This document shows positions 35,284 through 45,121 of a DNA stretch of 45,654 nt, one piece after another; position 1 is the first letter of the stretch, and each line of letters starts with the position of its first letter. Source of the DNA: Pseudomonadota bacterium (GTDB lineage Bacteria > Pseudomonadota > Gammaproteobacteria > Burkholderiales > Casimicrobiaceae); assembly GCA_018241745.1 (NCBI GenBank), contig JAFEDG010000161.1, positions 1 to 45,654 of the forward strand, read 5' to 3'. The notes beneath the pieces are model-generated. The model was not told the origin of the DNA, made no database searches, and saw only the letters and a program-made list of their open reading frames with translations. Position numbers and translations under genes: made by a program.

Positions 35284-36273
35284 GTCCACCTTGGCGCCGG
35301 ACGCCTTCACGATCCGCGCGTACTTGGGCACCTCGGACGCGATGAACGCGGCAAACGCCGTCGGCGACATCGGGTCCGCTTCCGCGCCTTGCGCGGCGAG
35401 GTTCTGCTTGACGTCGGGCGTCTCCAGGATCTTCGTCACGGCAGCATTCCACTTGTCGATGATCGCCGGCGGCGTGCCGGCCGGCGCCAGCAGCCCGAAC
35501 CACGTCGCGATATCGAAGCCCTTCAGTCCCGCTTCCGCCATCGTGGGGATGTCGGGCGCGAGCCTGGACCGCGTCGCCGTCGTCACCGCCAGCGCGCGCA
35601 GCTTGCCCGCCTTGACCTGCGTCATCGCGCTCGCGAGATTGTCGAACATGAATGCAGTGTCACCCGCCAGCAGTGCCTGCATCGCGGGCGCTGCACCCTT
35701 GTACGGAACATGGATCACGTCGGTCCCGGTCTCCACCTTGAACAGTTCGCCGGCCAGGTGCCCGGCGCTCCCGATGCTGCCGGAGCCGAACGCAAGCTTC
35801 CCCGGGTTCGCCTTTGCCGCCGCGACCAGGTCCTGCACGGACTTGATCGGCGAGTCGGCGCGCACGACCAGCACGTTGGGCGTGACCGCGATCATCGTGA
35901 TCGGCGCGAAGTCCTTCACCGCGTCGTACGGCATCTTGGGGTACAGCGTCGGGTTGACCGCGTGCGTCGACAGCGCGCCGACGACGACCGTGTAGCCGTC
36001 GGGCGGGCTCTTGGCCACCAGGTCGGCCCCGATGTTGCCGCCGGCGCCCGGCCGGTTGTCGACGATGACGTTCTGGCCCCAGGCCGCCGTCAGCCGCGCG
36101 GCGATTTCGCGGGCCGTGACGTCCAGCGGGCCGCCCGCCGGGAACGGCACGACGATGCGCGCCGGGTGGGTCGGGAAGTCCGCCTGGGCGTGGGCCGAGG
36201 CGGCGACCATCGCCAGCGTGGCGGCCGCGAGTGCGGCGACGAACGGCAGCAAAACAGGTGAGCGAGAGCGCAT
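35281..36273 (-). CDS. Bug-family (TctC-type) solute receptor 3
   Basis: This 330-residue periplasmic receptor has a signal peptide cut near ASAHAQADFP. Family stretches are FPTHPARIVVPFPAGGPLDV, VDNRPGAGGNIGADLVA, PPDGYTVVVGALSTHAVN and HVPYKGAAPAMQALLAG. The start at 36273 gives a normal signal peptide; an upstream extension does not. It is a single gene with no enzyme or permease beside it. The stop codon is formed by the adjacent repeat. A divergent promoter region separates it from the RND pump genes. Confidence 0.93.
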   Translation of the reverse strand: MRSRSPVLLPFVAALAAATLAMVAASAHAQADFPTHPARIVVPFPAGGPLDVTAREIAARLTAAWGQNVIVDNRPGAGGNIGADLVAKSPPDGYTVVVGALSTHAVNPTLYPKMPYDAVKDFAPITMIAVTPNVLVVRADSPIKSVQDLVAAAKANPGKLAFGSGSIGSAGHLAGELFKVETGTDVIHVPYKGAAPAMQALLAGDTAFMFDNLASAMTQVKAGKLRALAVTTATRSRLAPDIPTMAEAGLKGFDIATWFGLLAPAGTPPAIIDKWNAAVTKILETPDVKQNLAAQGAEADPMSPTAFAAFIASEVPKYARIVKASGAKVD

Positions 36274-36331
36274 GATCGTGGTGACCGGGGAAGGTTCGGG
36301 AAGCCGTGCAATCCGGCATGGTAACAACGGT

Positions 36332-36361
36332 TTGGGGGCGCTTTCCCGCCATAGGCATAAT
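36332..36361 (+). promoter_or_regulatory. Candidate promoter of the RND pump operon
   Basis: TTGGGG (36332-36337), an 18-base spacer and CATAAT (36356-36361) lie 39 bases before the adaptor ATG. The -35 half matches only its first three bases. No regulator gene or obvious operator is seen beside it. Confidence 0.42.
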
Positions 36362-36399
36362 CGGCGCAGGGGAGCGGGGAACGTCAGGCGTCAGGACAC

Positions 36400-37590
36400 A
36401 TGAAAAACGTAGTCATCGGCTGCGCGGTTGCGGCGGGCCTCGCGCTGGCAGCGGCGGGCGGTTATTGGTACGGGCATGCGGGCAGCGGCGCGGCCACCGC
36501 CGCCAATGCGCCGCCCAAGGGCGCGGCAGGGGGTTCCGTCGCGGCGCCGCAGGCCGTGTCCGTCGAGGTCGCGCGGGTCGGCGAGATGGAGTTGCCGCAG
36601 ACGATCACCACGGTGGGCAGCCTGCGCTCGGACGAGTCGGTCACGCTGCGTCCGGAAGTAGCGGGCCGCATCGCGGCCATCCAGTTCCAGGAGGGCCAGC
36701 GCGTGGCCAAGGGCGCGCTGCTGGTCAAGCTCGACACGTCGATCAACGAGGCGGAAGTCGAGCAGGCCAAGGCGAACTACACGCTCGCCAAGTCCAAATA
36801 CGATCGCGCCGTCGACCTCGCGAAGAGCAACTTCATCTCGAGCCAGGCGCGCGACGAGGCCGAGAACAACCTGCGCGTCGCCGAAGCGGCCGTCACGCTC
36901 GCGCAGGCGAGGCTCGACAAGACGCAGATTCGCGCGCCCTTTTCCGGCGTCATCGGGTTGCGCTCGGTGTCGACCGGCGACTATGTCAAGGAAGGTGCGG
37001 ACATGGTCAACCTCGAGGCGATCGACCCGCTGAAGGTCGATTTCCGCGTGCCCGAGATCTATCTCACGCAGATCCGCACCGGGCAGGTGCTGTCCGTCGT
37101 GCTCGACGCGTTCCCCGGCAAGGAGTTCCAGGGCCGCGTGATCGCCGTCAATCCGCTGATCGACGCGGCGGGTCGCGCGGTCGTGATCCGCGCGCAGGTG
37201 CAGAACGCTGACCAGACGCTCCGCCCGGGCATGTTCGCGCGCGTGCGACTCGTCACGCGCGACCTCGGCAAGTCGCTCGTCATCCCGGAGCAGGCCATCG
37301 TGCCGCAAGGCGACGAACAGTACGTGTTCCGCGTCGTCGACAACCGCGCCGTCCGCACGCGCGTGGAAACCGGTCAGCGCCGCGACGCGAAGGTGGAAGT
37401 CGTGAAGGGACTCGCGCCGACGGACGTCGTCGTCACCGCCGGCCAGCTCCGGCTGCGCGACGGCGCGCAGGTGGCGGTGGCCAACGCCACGCCCGCCGCC
37501 ACGCCGGTGCCTGCTGCTGCAGGCGGCAAGAGCGAGGGTGCCGCGGCGCCGGGCGCGCGCACGGCGGCCGTCGCCGACGCGCACTCCTGA
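36400..37590 (+). CDS. RND efflux periplasmic adaptor (membrane fusion protein)
   Basis: This 396-residue protein links the inner-membrane RND pump to an outer-membrane channel. It has an N-terminal membrane anchor (about 4-24), then the lipoyl half-motif (LRPEVAGRIAAIQFQEGQRVAKGALLVKLD), a helical hairpin with EQAKANYTLAKSKYDRA and the second lipoyl half (QIRAPFSGVIGLRSVSTGDYVKEG). Beta-barrel and membrane-proximal domains follow, and an Ala/Pro-rich tail from about 365. No lipobox cysteine is obvious in place of the anchor. AGGA precedes the ATG. The pump gene follows 45 bases later. Confidence 0.95.
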   Translation: MKNVVIGCAVAAGLALAAAGGYWYGHAGSGAATAANAPPKGAAGGSVAAPQAVSVEVARVGEMELPQTITTVGSLRSDESVTLRPEVAGRIAAIQFQEGQRVAKGALLVKLDTSINEAEVEQAKANYTLAKSKYDRAVDLAKSNFISSQARDEAENNLRVAEAAVTLAQARLDKTQIRAPFSGVIGLRSVSTGDYVKEGADMVNLEAIDPLKVDFRVPEIYLTQIRTGQVLSVVLDAFPGKEFQGRVIAVNPLIDAAGRAVVIRAQVQNADQTLRPGMFARVRLVTRDLGKSLVIPEQAIVPQGDEQYVFRVVDNRAVRTRVETGQRRDAKVEVVKGLAPTDVVVTAGQLRLRDGAQVAVANATPAATPVPAAAGGKSEGAAAPGARTAAVADAHS

Positions 37591-37635
37591 CGCCGCCCGC
37601 ACGCCGCGCCGCGTTCCCCGCGCCCTCGAGGCCCC

Positions 37636-40600
37636 ATGCAACTGCCCGAAATCTGCATCAAGCGCCCGGTGTTCGCGACCGTGCTGTCGCTGATCATCCT
37701 GCTCGTCGGCCTCATCTCGTACCAGCGGCTGTCCGTGCGCGAATACCCGCGCATCGACGAGCCGGTGGTCAGCGTGACGACCACGTATCGTGGCGCGTCC
37801 GCCGAGGTCGTCGAGTCGCAGGTGACGAAGATCCTCGAGGACTCGCTCGCCGGCATCGAGGGCGTCGAGATCATGACGTCGCAGAGCCGCTCGGAGCGCA
37901 GCCAGATCAACGTGCGCTTCACGCTGAAGCGGGACCCCGATAGCGCCGCCGCCGACGTGCGCGACAAGGTGGCCCGCGTGCGCGCCAAGATGCCGGACAC
38001 GATCGACGAGCCGGTCATCGCCAAGGTGGAGGCCGATTCGCAGCCGGTCATCTACATCGCCGTGCAGGCGGGCTCGCTGACGCCGCTCGAAGCCTCCGAC
38101 TACGTGAAGCGCTACGTGCAGCCGCGGCTGTCGGTGCTGCCGGGCGCTTCCGACGTGCGGATCTTCGGCGAGCGCCAGGTCTCGATGCGCATCGACATCG
38201 ACCGCACCCGGCTCGCGGGCTACGGGCTCACCGTGCAGGACGTCGAGAGCGCCATCACGCGGCAGAACGCCGAGATTCCCGCCGGCCGCGTCGAGTCCAC
38301 GGCGCGCGAGTTCACCGTCGTCGCCGAGACGGACCTGCAGACTCCCGACCAGTTCAACGACATCATCATCGCCAACGTCCGCGGCTACCCGGTGCGCATC
38401 CGCGACGTCGGCAATGCGTACATCGGGCCGGTGGACGAGCGGACGGTGTCGCGGTTCAACGGCAAGCCCTCGCTCAACATCGGCGTGATCAAGCAGGCGG
38501 TGGCCAATCCGCTGGAGCTGTCGCAGGCCGTGCGCCAGGAGGTGGCCCGGATCAACGCGACGCTGCCCGAAGGCACCAAGCTGACGGTCGCGTACGACAC
38601 GTCGGTGTTCATCGACCGCTCGATCCACTCGGTGTTCCGCACGATCGTCGAGGCGATCGTGCTCGTCGTGCTGGTGATCTTCTTCTTCCTGCGCAGCCTG
38701 CGCGCCACCGTGATCCCGATCGTCACGATCCCTGTCGCGCTGATCGGTGCGTTCGCCGTGATGTACGCGCTCGGCTTCACGATCAACACGCTGACGTTGC
38801 TGGCGATGGTGCTCGCCATCGGCCTCGTCGTGGACGACGCGATCGTCGTGCTGGAGAACATCTTCCGGCACATCGAGGAAGGCATGCCGAGGCGCGAAGC
38901 TGCCATTCGCGGCGCGAAGGAGATCGGCTTCGCCGTCGTGGCGATGACGCTGACACTCGCGTCGGTGTTCGCGCCGCTGGCCTTCGCCACCGGGCGCACC
39001 GGGCGCCTGTTCATCGAGTTCGCGCTGACGCTGGCGGGCGCGGTGCTGGTGTCCGGCTTCGTCGCGCTGACGCTGTCGCCGATGATGTGCTCGCTGCTGC
39101 TGCGTCACGAGAAGAAGCACTCGTACCTGTACAACCTGGTCGAGGGCTGGCTCGACGGGATGACGAATGGCTATCGTCGCGCGCTGACGTGGACGCTGCA
39201 CCATCGCCTCGTCGTCGTCGTCGCGTGGTTCGTCGTGCTCGGTGCCGGCGCGTGGTTCTTCATGCACCTCAAGAGCGAGCTCGCGCCGACGGAGGACCGC
39301 GGCGTCGTGTTCGGGCTCGTGACGGCGCCGCAAGGCTCGACGCCGCAGTACACGGCGGACGTGCTGAAGCCGATCGAGGCGGTCTACGCGACGATTCCCG
39401 AGGCGGAGGCCTATACGGCGATCGCGGGCTTCCCGACGGTCGTCGACGGCAACGCGGTGCTGCGCCTCAAGCCGTGGGAGGAACGGACCCGCAAGCAGCA
39501 GGAGATCGCCGAGGCGATCCGCCCCGCGCTGTCGTCGATCCCCGGCGGGCTCGCGTTCGCGCTCAACCCGCCGTCGCTGGGCCAGTCGTTCCGCTCGACG
39601 CCGATCGAGTACGTCGTGATGGCGCAGGTGTCCTACCCGGAACTGTCGCGGATCGTCGACCGCTTCCTCGACGAGGTCCGCAAATACCCCGGCATCGTCA
39701 ACCTGCAGACGGATCTGCGCCTCAACACGCCCGAGCTGCGCGTCAACATCAAGCGCGACAAGATCTCGGACGTCGGCGTCGCCGTCGACACGCTGGGCCG
39801 CACGCTCGAGACCTACCTCGGCGGTCGCCAGGTCACGCGCTTCAAGAAGGATGGCGAACAGTACGACGTGATCGTGCAGGCCGCCGCGAACGACCGCACG
39901 GTGCCGGCGGACATCAGCGACGCCTACGTGCGTGGCCGTGACAACTCGATGGTACAGCTGTCCAACCTGGTCGAAGTCCACGAAGGCGTCGCGCCGCAGT
40001 CGCTCAACCACTTCAACCGTTTGCGTGCCGTCAAGATCACCGGCACGCTGGCGCCGGGCTACTCGATCGACGACGCGCTGAAGGCGATGGACGCGGCGGC
40101 CAAGGTGGCGTTGCCGCCGACGGCCCAGACGGACCTCGACAACCAGTCGCGCGAATTCCGCAAGTCGGGCGGGGAGATCTACTTCACGTTCGTGCTGGCG
40201 CTCGCGTTCATCTACCTCGTGCTGTCCGCGCAGTTCGAGAGCTTCGTCCACCCGTTCGTCATCATGCTGTCGGTGCCCCTGTCGATGACCGGTGCGCTCG
40301 CGCTGCTGTACTTCTTCGGCCAGACGCTCAACATCTACAGCCAGGTGGGCCTCGTCACGCTGGTCGGCCTGATCACCAAGCACGGCATCCTGATCGTCGA
40401 GTTCAGCAACCAGCTGCGCGACAAGGGCGAGAAGCTGTTCGACGCCGTCATCGACGCCTCCACGCTGCGACTGCGGCCGATCCTGATGACCACCGGCGCA
40501 ATGGTGCTGGGAGCGCTGCCACTCGCCCACGCGGTGGGCGCCGGTGCCGAGTCGCGGATGCCGATCGGCTACGTGATCGTCGGCGGCATGACGTTCGGAA

Positions 40601-40719
40601 CGTTGCTGACGCTGTTCGTCGTGCCGACCGCGTATACGTTGTTGGCCCGGCGGCGGCGCTCCGACACCTTTGCCGAAGACCCGGGCCACGCGGTGCCGGC
40701 GCCCGCGCCGGGCGACTAG
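37636..40719 (+). CDS. RND multidrug efflux pump (HAE1 family)
   Basis: This 1027-residue proton-driven pump of the AcrB/MexB/MdtB superfamily starts LPEICIKRPVFATVLSLIILL, the first membrane helix, followed by two large periplasmic loops and 12 helices in total. The proton-relay acids of helix 4 are Asp400 and Asp401 in GLVVDDAIVVLENI. GLITKHGILIVEFSNQLRDKG marks helix 10 with its conserved Lys. It is closer in style to MdtC/MuxB-like pumps (short C-terminus, EICIKRPVFA opening) than to AcrB. Substrates are unknown. No OprM-type outer-membrane factor follows, so it must borrow one. Confidence 0.95.
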   Translation: MQLPEICIKRPVFATVLSLIILLVGLISYQRLSVREYPRIDEPVVSVTTTYRGASAEVVESQVTKILEDSLAGIEGVEIMTSQSRSERSQINVRFTLKRDPDSAAADVRDKVARVRAKMPDTIDEPVIAKVEADSQPVIYIAVQAGSLTPLEASDYVKRYVQPRLSVLPGASDVRIFGERQVSMRIDIDRTRLAGYGLTVQDVESAITRQNAEIPAGRVESTAREFTVVAETDLQTPDQFNDIIIANVRGYPVRIRDVGNAYIGPVDERTVSRFNGKPSLNIGVIKQAVANPLELSQAVRQEVARINATLPEGTKLTVAYDTSVFIDRSIHSVFRTIVEAIVLVVLVIFFFLRSLRATVIPIVTIPVALIGAFAVMYALGFTINTLTLLAMVLAIGLVVDDAIVVLENIFRHIEEGMPRREAAIRGAKEIGFAVVAMTLTLASVFAPLAFATGRTGRLFIEFALTLAGAVLVSGFVALTLSPMMCSLLLRHEKKHSYLYNLVEGWLDGMTNGYRRALTWTLHHRLVVVVAWFVVLGAGAWFFMHLKSELAPTEDRGVVFGLVTAPQGSTPQYTADVLKPIEAVYATIPEAEAYTAIAGFPTVVDGNAVLRLKPWEERTRKQQEIAEAIRPALSSIPGGLAFALNPPSLGQSFRSTPIEYVVMAQVSYPELSRIVDRFLDEVRKYPGIVNLQTDLRLNTPELRVNIKRDKISDVGVAVDTLGRTLETYLGGRQVTRFKKDGEQYDVIVQAAANDRTVPADISDAYVRGRDNSMVQLSNLVEVHEGVAPQSLNHFNRLRAVKITGTLAPGYSIDDALKAMDAAAKVALPPTAQTDLDNQSREFRKSGGEIYFTFVLALAFIYLVLSAQFESFVHPFVIMLSVPLSMTGALALLYFFGQTLNIYSQVGLVTLVGLITKHGILIVEFSNQLRDKGEKLFDAVIDASTLRLRPILMTTGAMVLGALPLAHAVGAGAESRMPIGYVIVGGMTFGTLLTLFVVPTAYTLLARRRRSDTFAEDPGHAVPAPAPGD

Positions 40720-40823
40720 CGCCTGCCGGGACTGCGGGGCGTCGCTTGTGGCCGCGGGTTGAATCCGCTACCGTACGCGTCGCCAACAGCGACGGGTCGT
40801 GCGAGCCCCAGCAGCGTAGTAAT

Positions 40824-40854
40824 AGAATTGCCATTCACAGAAGGCAGAATTGCC
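40824..40854 (+). promoter_or_regulatory. Direct repeat upstream of ugpB
   Basis: AGAATTGCC occurs at 40824-40832 and again at 40846-40854, 22 bases apart (two helical turns), just before the ugpB ribosome-binding site. The first copy overlaps TAGAAT (40823-40828), a possible -10. A dimeric regulator bound on one DNA face would fit; no E. coli-type Pho box pair is evident. Confidence 0.35.
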
Positions 40855-40877
40855 CACTTTTTCCTGAGGAGAACCGC

Positions 40878-42197
40878 ATGAAGATTCGATCCGGAGCCGC
40901 ACGCGCGGCCCTGTTCGCCGCGCTGGTGAGCGTCGCCAGCGCCGCCTCCGCCGTCACCGAGATCCAGTGGTGGCATTCGATGACCGGTGCACTCAACACC
41001 AAGGTCGACCAGATCGCCGAGAAGTTCAACGCGTCGCAGTCCGAATTCAAGGTCGTGCCGGTGTTCAAGGGCCAGTACGACGAATCGATGGCCGCGGCCA
41101 TTGCGGCTTACCGTGCGGGCAACCCGCCGCAGATCGTCCAGGTGTTCGAAGTCGGCACCGCGACGATGATGGCGGCGAAGGGCGCGGTCAAGCCGGTGTA
41201 CCAGCTGATGAAGGAACAGCACGAGCCGTTCGATCCCAAGGCCTTCCTCGGCGCGGTGTACGGCTATTACGCGGACACGCACGGCAACCTGATCTCGATG
41301 CCGTTCAACAGCTCGACGCAGGTGCTGTACATCAACGACGACGCGTTCAAGAAGGCGGGCCTGGACCCGACCAAGCCGCCGGCGACGTGGCCCGAGATGC
41401 ACGCCGCGATGGAGAAGCTGAAGGCCGCAGGCGTGTCGTGCCCGTTCACCACCGGCTGGCAGTCGTGGGTGCAGCTCGAGAGCTTCAGCGCGTGGCACAA
41501 CGTGCCGTTCGGGACGCTCGAGAACGGGTTCGGCGGCCTCGCGACGCGCCTCGACTTCAACGGCCCGGTACAGACGATGCACATCCAGAACCTGGGTGAC
41601 TGGGCCAAGGCCGGCCTCTTCGTCTACAAGGGCCGCAAGGACGAGCCGCTCGCGTCGTTCAACAGCGGCGAGTGCGCGATGATCACGACGTCGTCCGGCT
41701 CGTACGCCAACATCAAGGCCAACGCCAAGTTCAACTGGCGCGTCGCGACGCTGCCCTACTACCCGAGCGTCAAGGGCGCGCCGCAGAACACGATCATCGG
41801 CGGCGCCACGCTGTGGGTGCTGAACCAGAAGGACCCCGCCGTCTACAAGGGCATCGCCAAGTTCTTCACGTTCCTGTCGTCGCCGGAAGTGCAGGAGGAC
41901 TGGCACGAGTCCACCGGCTACGTGCCGATCACGCTGGCCGCGTATGAACTGGCGAAGAAGAAGGGCCTGTACGAGCAGAAGCCCGGCTTCGACATCGCGA
42001 TCAAGGAATTGACCAACAAGCCGCCGACGCCCAACTCCAAGGGCGTGCGCTTCGGCAACTTCGTGCAGATCCGCAACATCATCGACGAGGAATTCGAGTC
42101 GGTATGGAGCGGGCAGAAGACCGCGAAGCAGGCGCTGGACGAGGCGGTGAAGCGCGGCAACGAGCAGCTCGAGCGCTTCCAGAAGACGAACCAGTAA
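40878..42197 (+). CDS. ugpB: sn-Glycerol-3-phosphate-binding protein UgpB
   Basis: This 439-residue periplasmic receptor delivers sn-glycerol-3-phosphate and glycerophosphodiesters to the Ugp ABC transporter. It has a signal peptide cut near [10 protein letters not shown]. Family stretches are [58 protein letters not shown] and [20 protein letters not shown], the last lining the ligand pocket in E. coli UgpB. GAGGAG (40866-40871) fixes the start. It is first in the ugpBAEC-Q operon, 95 bases before ugpA. Confidence 0.96.
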   Translation: MKIRSGAARAALFAALVSVASAASAVTEIQWWHSMTGALNTKVDQIAEKFNASQSEFKVVPVFKGQYDESMAAAIAAYRAGNPPQIVQVFEVGTATMMAAKGAVKPVYQLMKEQHEPFDPKAFLGAVYGYYADTHGNLISMPFNSSTQVLYINDDAFKKAGLDPTKPPATWPEMHAAMEKLKAAGVSCPFTTGWQSWVQLESFSAWHNVPFGTLENGFGGLATRLDFNGPVQTMHIQNLGDWAKAGLFVYKGRKDEPLASFNSGECAMITTSSGSYANIKANAKFNWRVATLPYYPSVKGAPQNTIIGGATLWVLNQKDPAVYKGIAKFFTFLSSPEVQEDWHESTGYVPITLAAYELAKKKGLYEQKPGFDIAIKELTNKPPTPNSKGVRFGNFVQIRNIIDEEFESVWSGQKTAKQALDEAVKRGNEQLERFQKTNQ

Positions 42198-42209
42198 GCA
42201 AGGCGGACC

Positions 42210-42233
42210 GGCGGGCGCCACGACGCGCCCGCC
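42210..42233 (+). other. Intercistronic GC hairpin between ugpB and ugpA
   Basis: The arms GGCGGGCGC (42210-42218) and GCGCCCGCC (42225-42233) form a 9-bp stem with a 6-base loop, 12 bases after the ugpB stop. There is no T-run. Such hairpins often protect the upstream receptor message from 3' decay and so raise its level over the permease genes. Confidence 0.45.
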
Positions 42234-42291
42234 TGGTTCGCGGCGGCGCGCCTCCGGCTGCGGGCGGCGCGCCGTCGCGTCCGGGGGTTGG

Positions 42292-43173
42292 ATGGAGAAG
42301 CGGGTCGTCTTCAGGTCATCGTGGCTGCCGTACGCGTTGATCGCGCCGCAGATGGCGATCACGCTCGTCTTCTTCTTCTGGCCGGCAAGCCAGGCGCTGT
42401 GGCAGTCGATGCTGCTGCAGGACGCGTTTGCCGCCAAGACCCAGTTCGTCTGGTTCGACAACTTCAAGGACCTGTTCGCCGACCCGCGCTACCTCGCGTC
42501 GTTCCGCGTCACGGCGGTGTTCTCGACGCTGGTCACGGTGCTGGGGCTGACGCTGTCACTGCTGCTCGCGGCGTTCGCGGACCGGGTCGTGCGCTTCGGC
42601 GCGGTCTACAAGACGCTGCTGATCTGGCCGTACGCGGTGGCCACCGCGGTGGCGGCGATCCTGTTCGTGTTCCTGCTGAATCCGACGATCGGCGTCGTCA
42701 GCCTGCTGCTGCACGCGATGGGCGTCGACTGGAACTACCTGATCAACCCGACGCACGCGATGATCCTCGTCGTCATCGCCGCCGTGTGGAAGCAGATCAG
42801 CTACAACTTCCTGTTCTTCCTCGCCGGCCTGCAGGCGATCCCGAAGTCGCTGCTCGAGGCGGCCGCCATCGATGGCGCCGGACCGGCGCGCCGCTTCTGG
42901 ACGATCGTGTTCCCGCTGCTGTCGCCGACGACGTTCTTCCTGGTCGTCGTCAACATCGTCTACGCCTTCTTCGACACGTTCGGCATCATCGACGCGTCGA
43001 CGTCGGGCGGCCCGGTCCAGGCGACGACCACGCTCGTGTTCAAGGTCTACCAGGACGGGACCCAGGCGATGGACCTCGGTAGTTCCGCCGCGCAGTCGGT
43101 GATCCTGATGGCGATCGTCGTCACGCTCACCGTGGTCCAGTTCCGCTTCATCGAGCGCAAGGTCCAGTACTGA
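42292..43173 (+). CDS. ugpA: Glycerol-3-phosphate ABC transporter permease UgpA
   Basis: This 293-residue inner-membrane permease has six helices. It opens with [29 protein letters not shown], typical of UgpA. The ATPase-contact EAA loop reads [22 protein letters not shown], and [19 protein letters not shown] follows. It pairs with UgpE. Its stop overlaps the ugpE start (TGATG). Confidence 0.95.
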   Translation: MEKRVVFRSSWLPYALIAPQMAITLVFFFWPASQALWQSMLLQDAFAAKTQFVWFDNFKDLFADPRYLASFRVTAVFSTLVTVLGLTLSLLLAAFADRVVRFGAVYKTLLIWPYAVATAVAAILFVFLLNPTIGVVSLLLHAMGVDWNYLINPTHAMILVVIAAVWKQISYNFLFFLAGLQAIPKSLLEAAAIDGAGPARRFWTIVFPLLSPTTFFLVVVNIVYAFFDTFGIIDASTSGGPVQATTTLVFKVYQDGTQAMDLGSSAAQSVILMAIVVTLTVVQFRFIERKVQY

Positions 43174-44021
43174 TGGTCGAGCATCGTCCGTGGCGCGCGC
43201 TGTCCGGGCATCTGGTGCTGCTGCTGGGCATCGCCGTCGTCGTGCTGCCGATCTACGTCGCGTTCGTCGCGTCGACGCTCACGTTCGACCAGGTCACGAC
43301 GGTGCCGATGCCGATGACGCCGGGCACCCAGCTCGTGAAGAACTATGGCGACGTGATCGCGCACGGCAGCACGCTCGGTTCGCGCGCGCCGGTGGGCCGG
43401 ATGTTGTGGAACAGCTTCGTGATGGCGATGCTGATCGCCGTCGGCAAGATCGCGATCTCGATCCTGTCGGCCTTCGCGATCGTCTATTTCCGCTTCCCGC
43501 TGCGGCGCACGTGCTTCTGGCTGATCTTCGTCACGCTGATGCTGCCCGTCGAGGTGCGCATCTTCCCGACGTACAAGGTCGTCGCCGACCTGGGCCTCAT
43601 CGACACGTACGCCGGGCTGACGCTGCCGTTGATCGCGTCAGCGACGGCAACCTTCCTGTTCCGGCAGTTCTTCATGACCATCCCCGACGAGCTCGCGGAG
43701 GCCGCGCGCATCGACGGCGCCGGGCCGATGCGCTTCTTCTGGGACGTCGTGCTGCCGCTGTCGCGGACGAGCATCGCGGCGCTGTTCGTCATCATGTTCG
43801 TGTACGGGTGGAACCAGTACCTGTGGCCGCTGCTGGTGACGACGCGCGAGGACATGTACACGGTGGTGATCGGCATCAAGCGGATGATCGCCGGCGGCGA
43901 CCAGGCGACGGAATGGCAGCTCGTGATGGCGACGGCGATGATGGCGCTGCTGCCGCCGGTGGCCGTCGTCGTGCTGATGCAGCGGCTGTTCGTCCGCGGC
44001 CTCGTCGAGACGGAGAAATGA
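43173..44021 (+). CDS. ugpE: Glycerol-3-phosphate ABC transporter permease UgpE
   Basis: This 282-residue partner permease has six helices. The EAA loop reads [22 protein letters not shown]. Other marks are [23 protein letters not shown] and the C-terminal [25 protein letters not shown], both typical of UgpE. It overlaps ugpA by one base and is followed by ugpC after 32 bases, a gap that contains a nine-codon open frame. Confidence 0.95.
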   Translation: MVEHRPWRALSGHLVLLLGIAVVVLPIYVAFVASTLTFDQVTTVPMPMTPGTQLVKNYGDVIAHGSTLGSRAPVGRMLWNSFVMAMLIAVGKIAISILSAFAIVYFRFPLRRTCFWLIFVTLMLPVEVRIFPTYKVVADLGLIDTYAGLTLPLIASATATFLFRQFFMTIPDELAEAARIDGAGPMRFFWDVVLPLSRTSIAALFVIMFVYGWNQYLWPLLVTTREDMYTVVIGIKRMIAGGDQATEWQLVMATAMMALLPPVAVVVLMQRLFVRGLVETEK

Positions 44022-44053
44022 CCATGCAGCATTCCCACGGAGCCTGACGAGCG

Positions 44054-45117
<1,064 letters not shown>

Positions 45118-45121
<4 letters not shown>

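Noticed and set aside
36391..40689. A 1432-codon open frame on the minus strand opposite the RND adaptor and pump genes
   Set aside because: Its translation is low-complexity Arg/Asp/Val/His-rich sequence with no domain, exactly antisense to two clear RND genes. Long shadow frames are expected at this GC content.
40746..40877. Upstream in-frame extension of ugpB
   Set aside because: The extension lacks a ribosome-binding site and would hide the signal peptide; GAGGAG before 40878 fixes the start.
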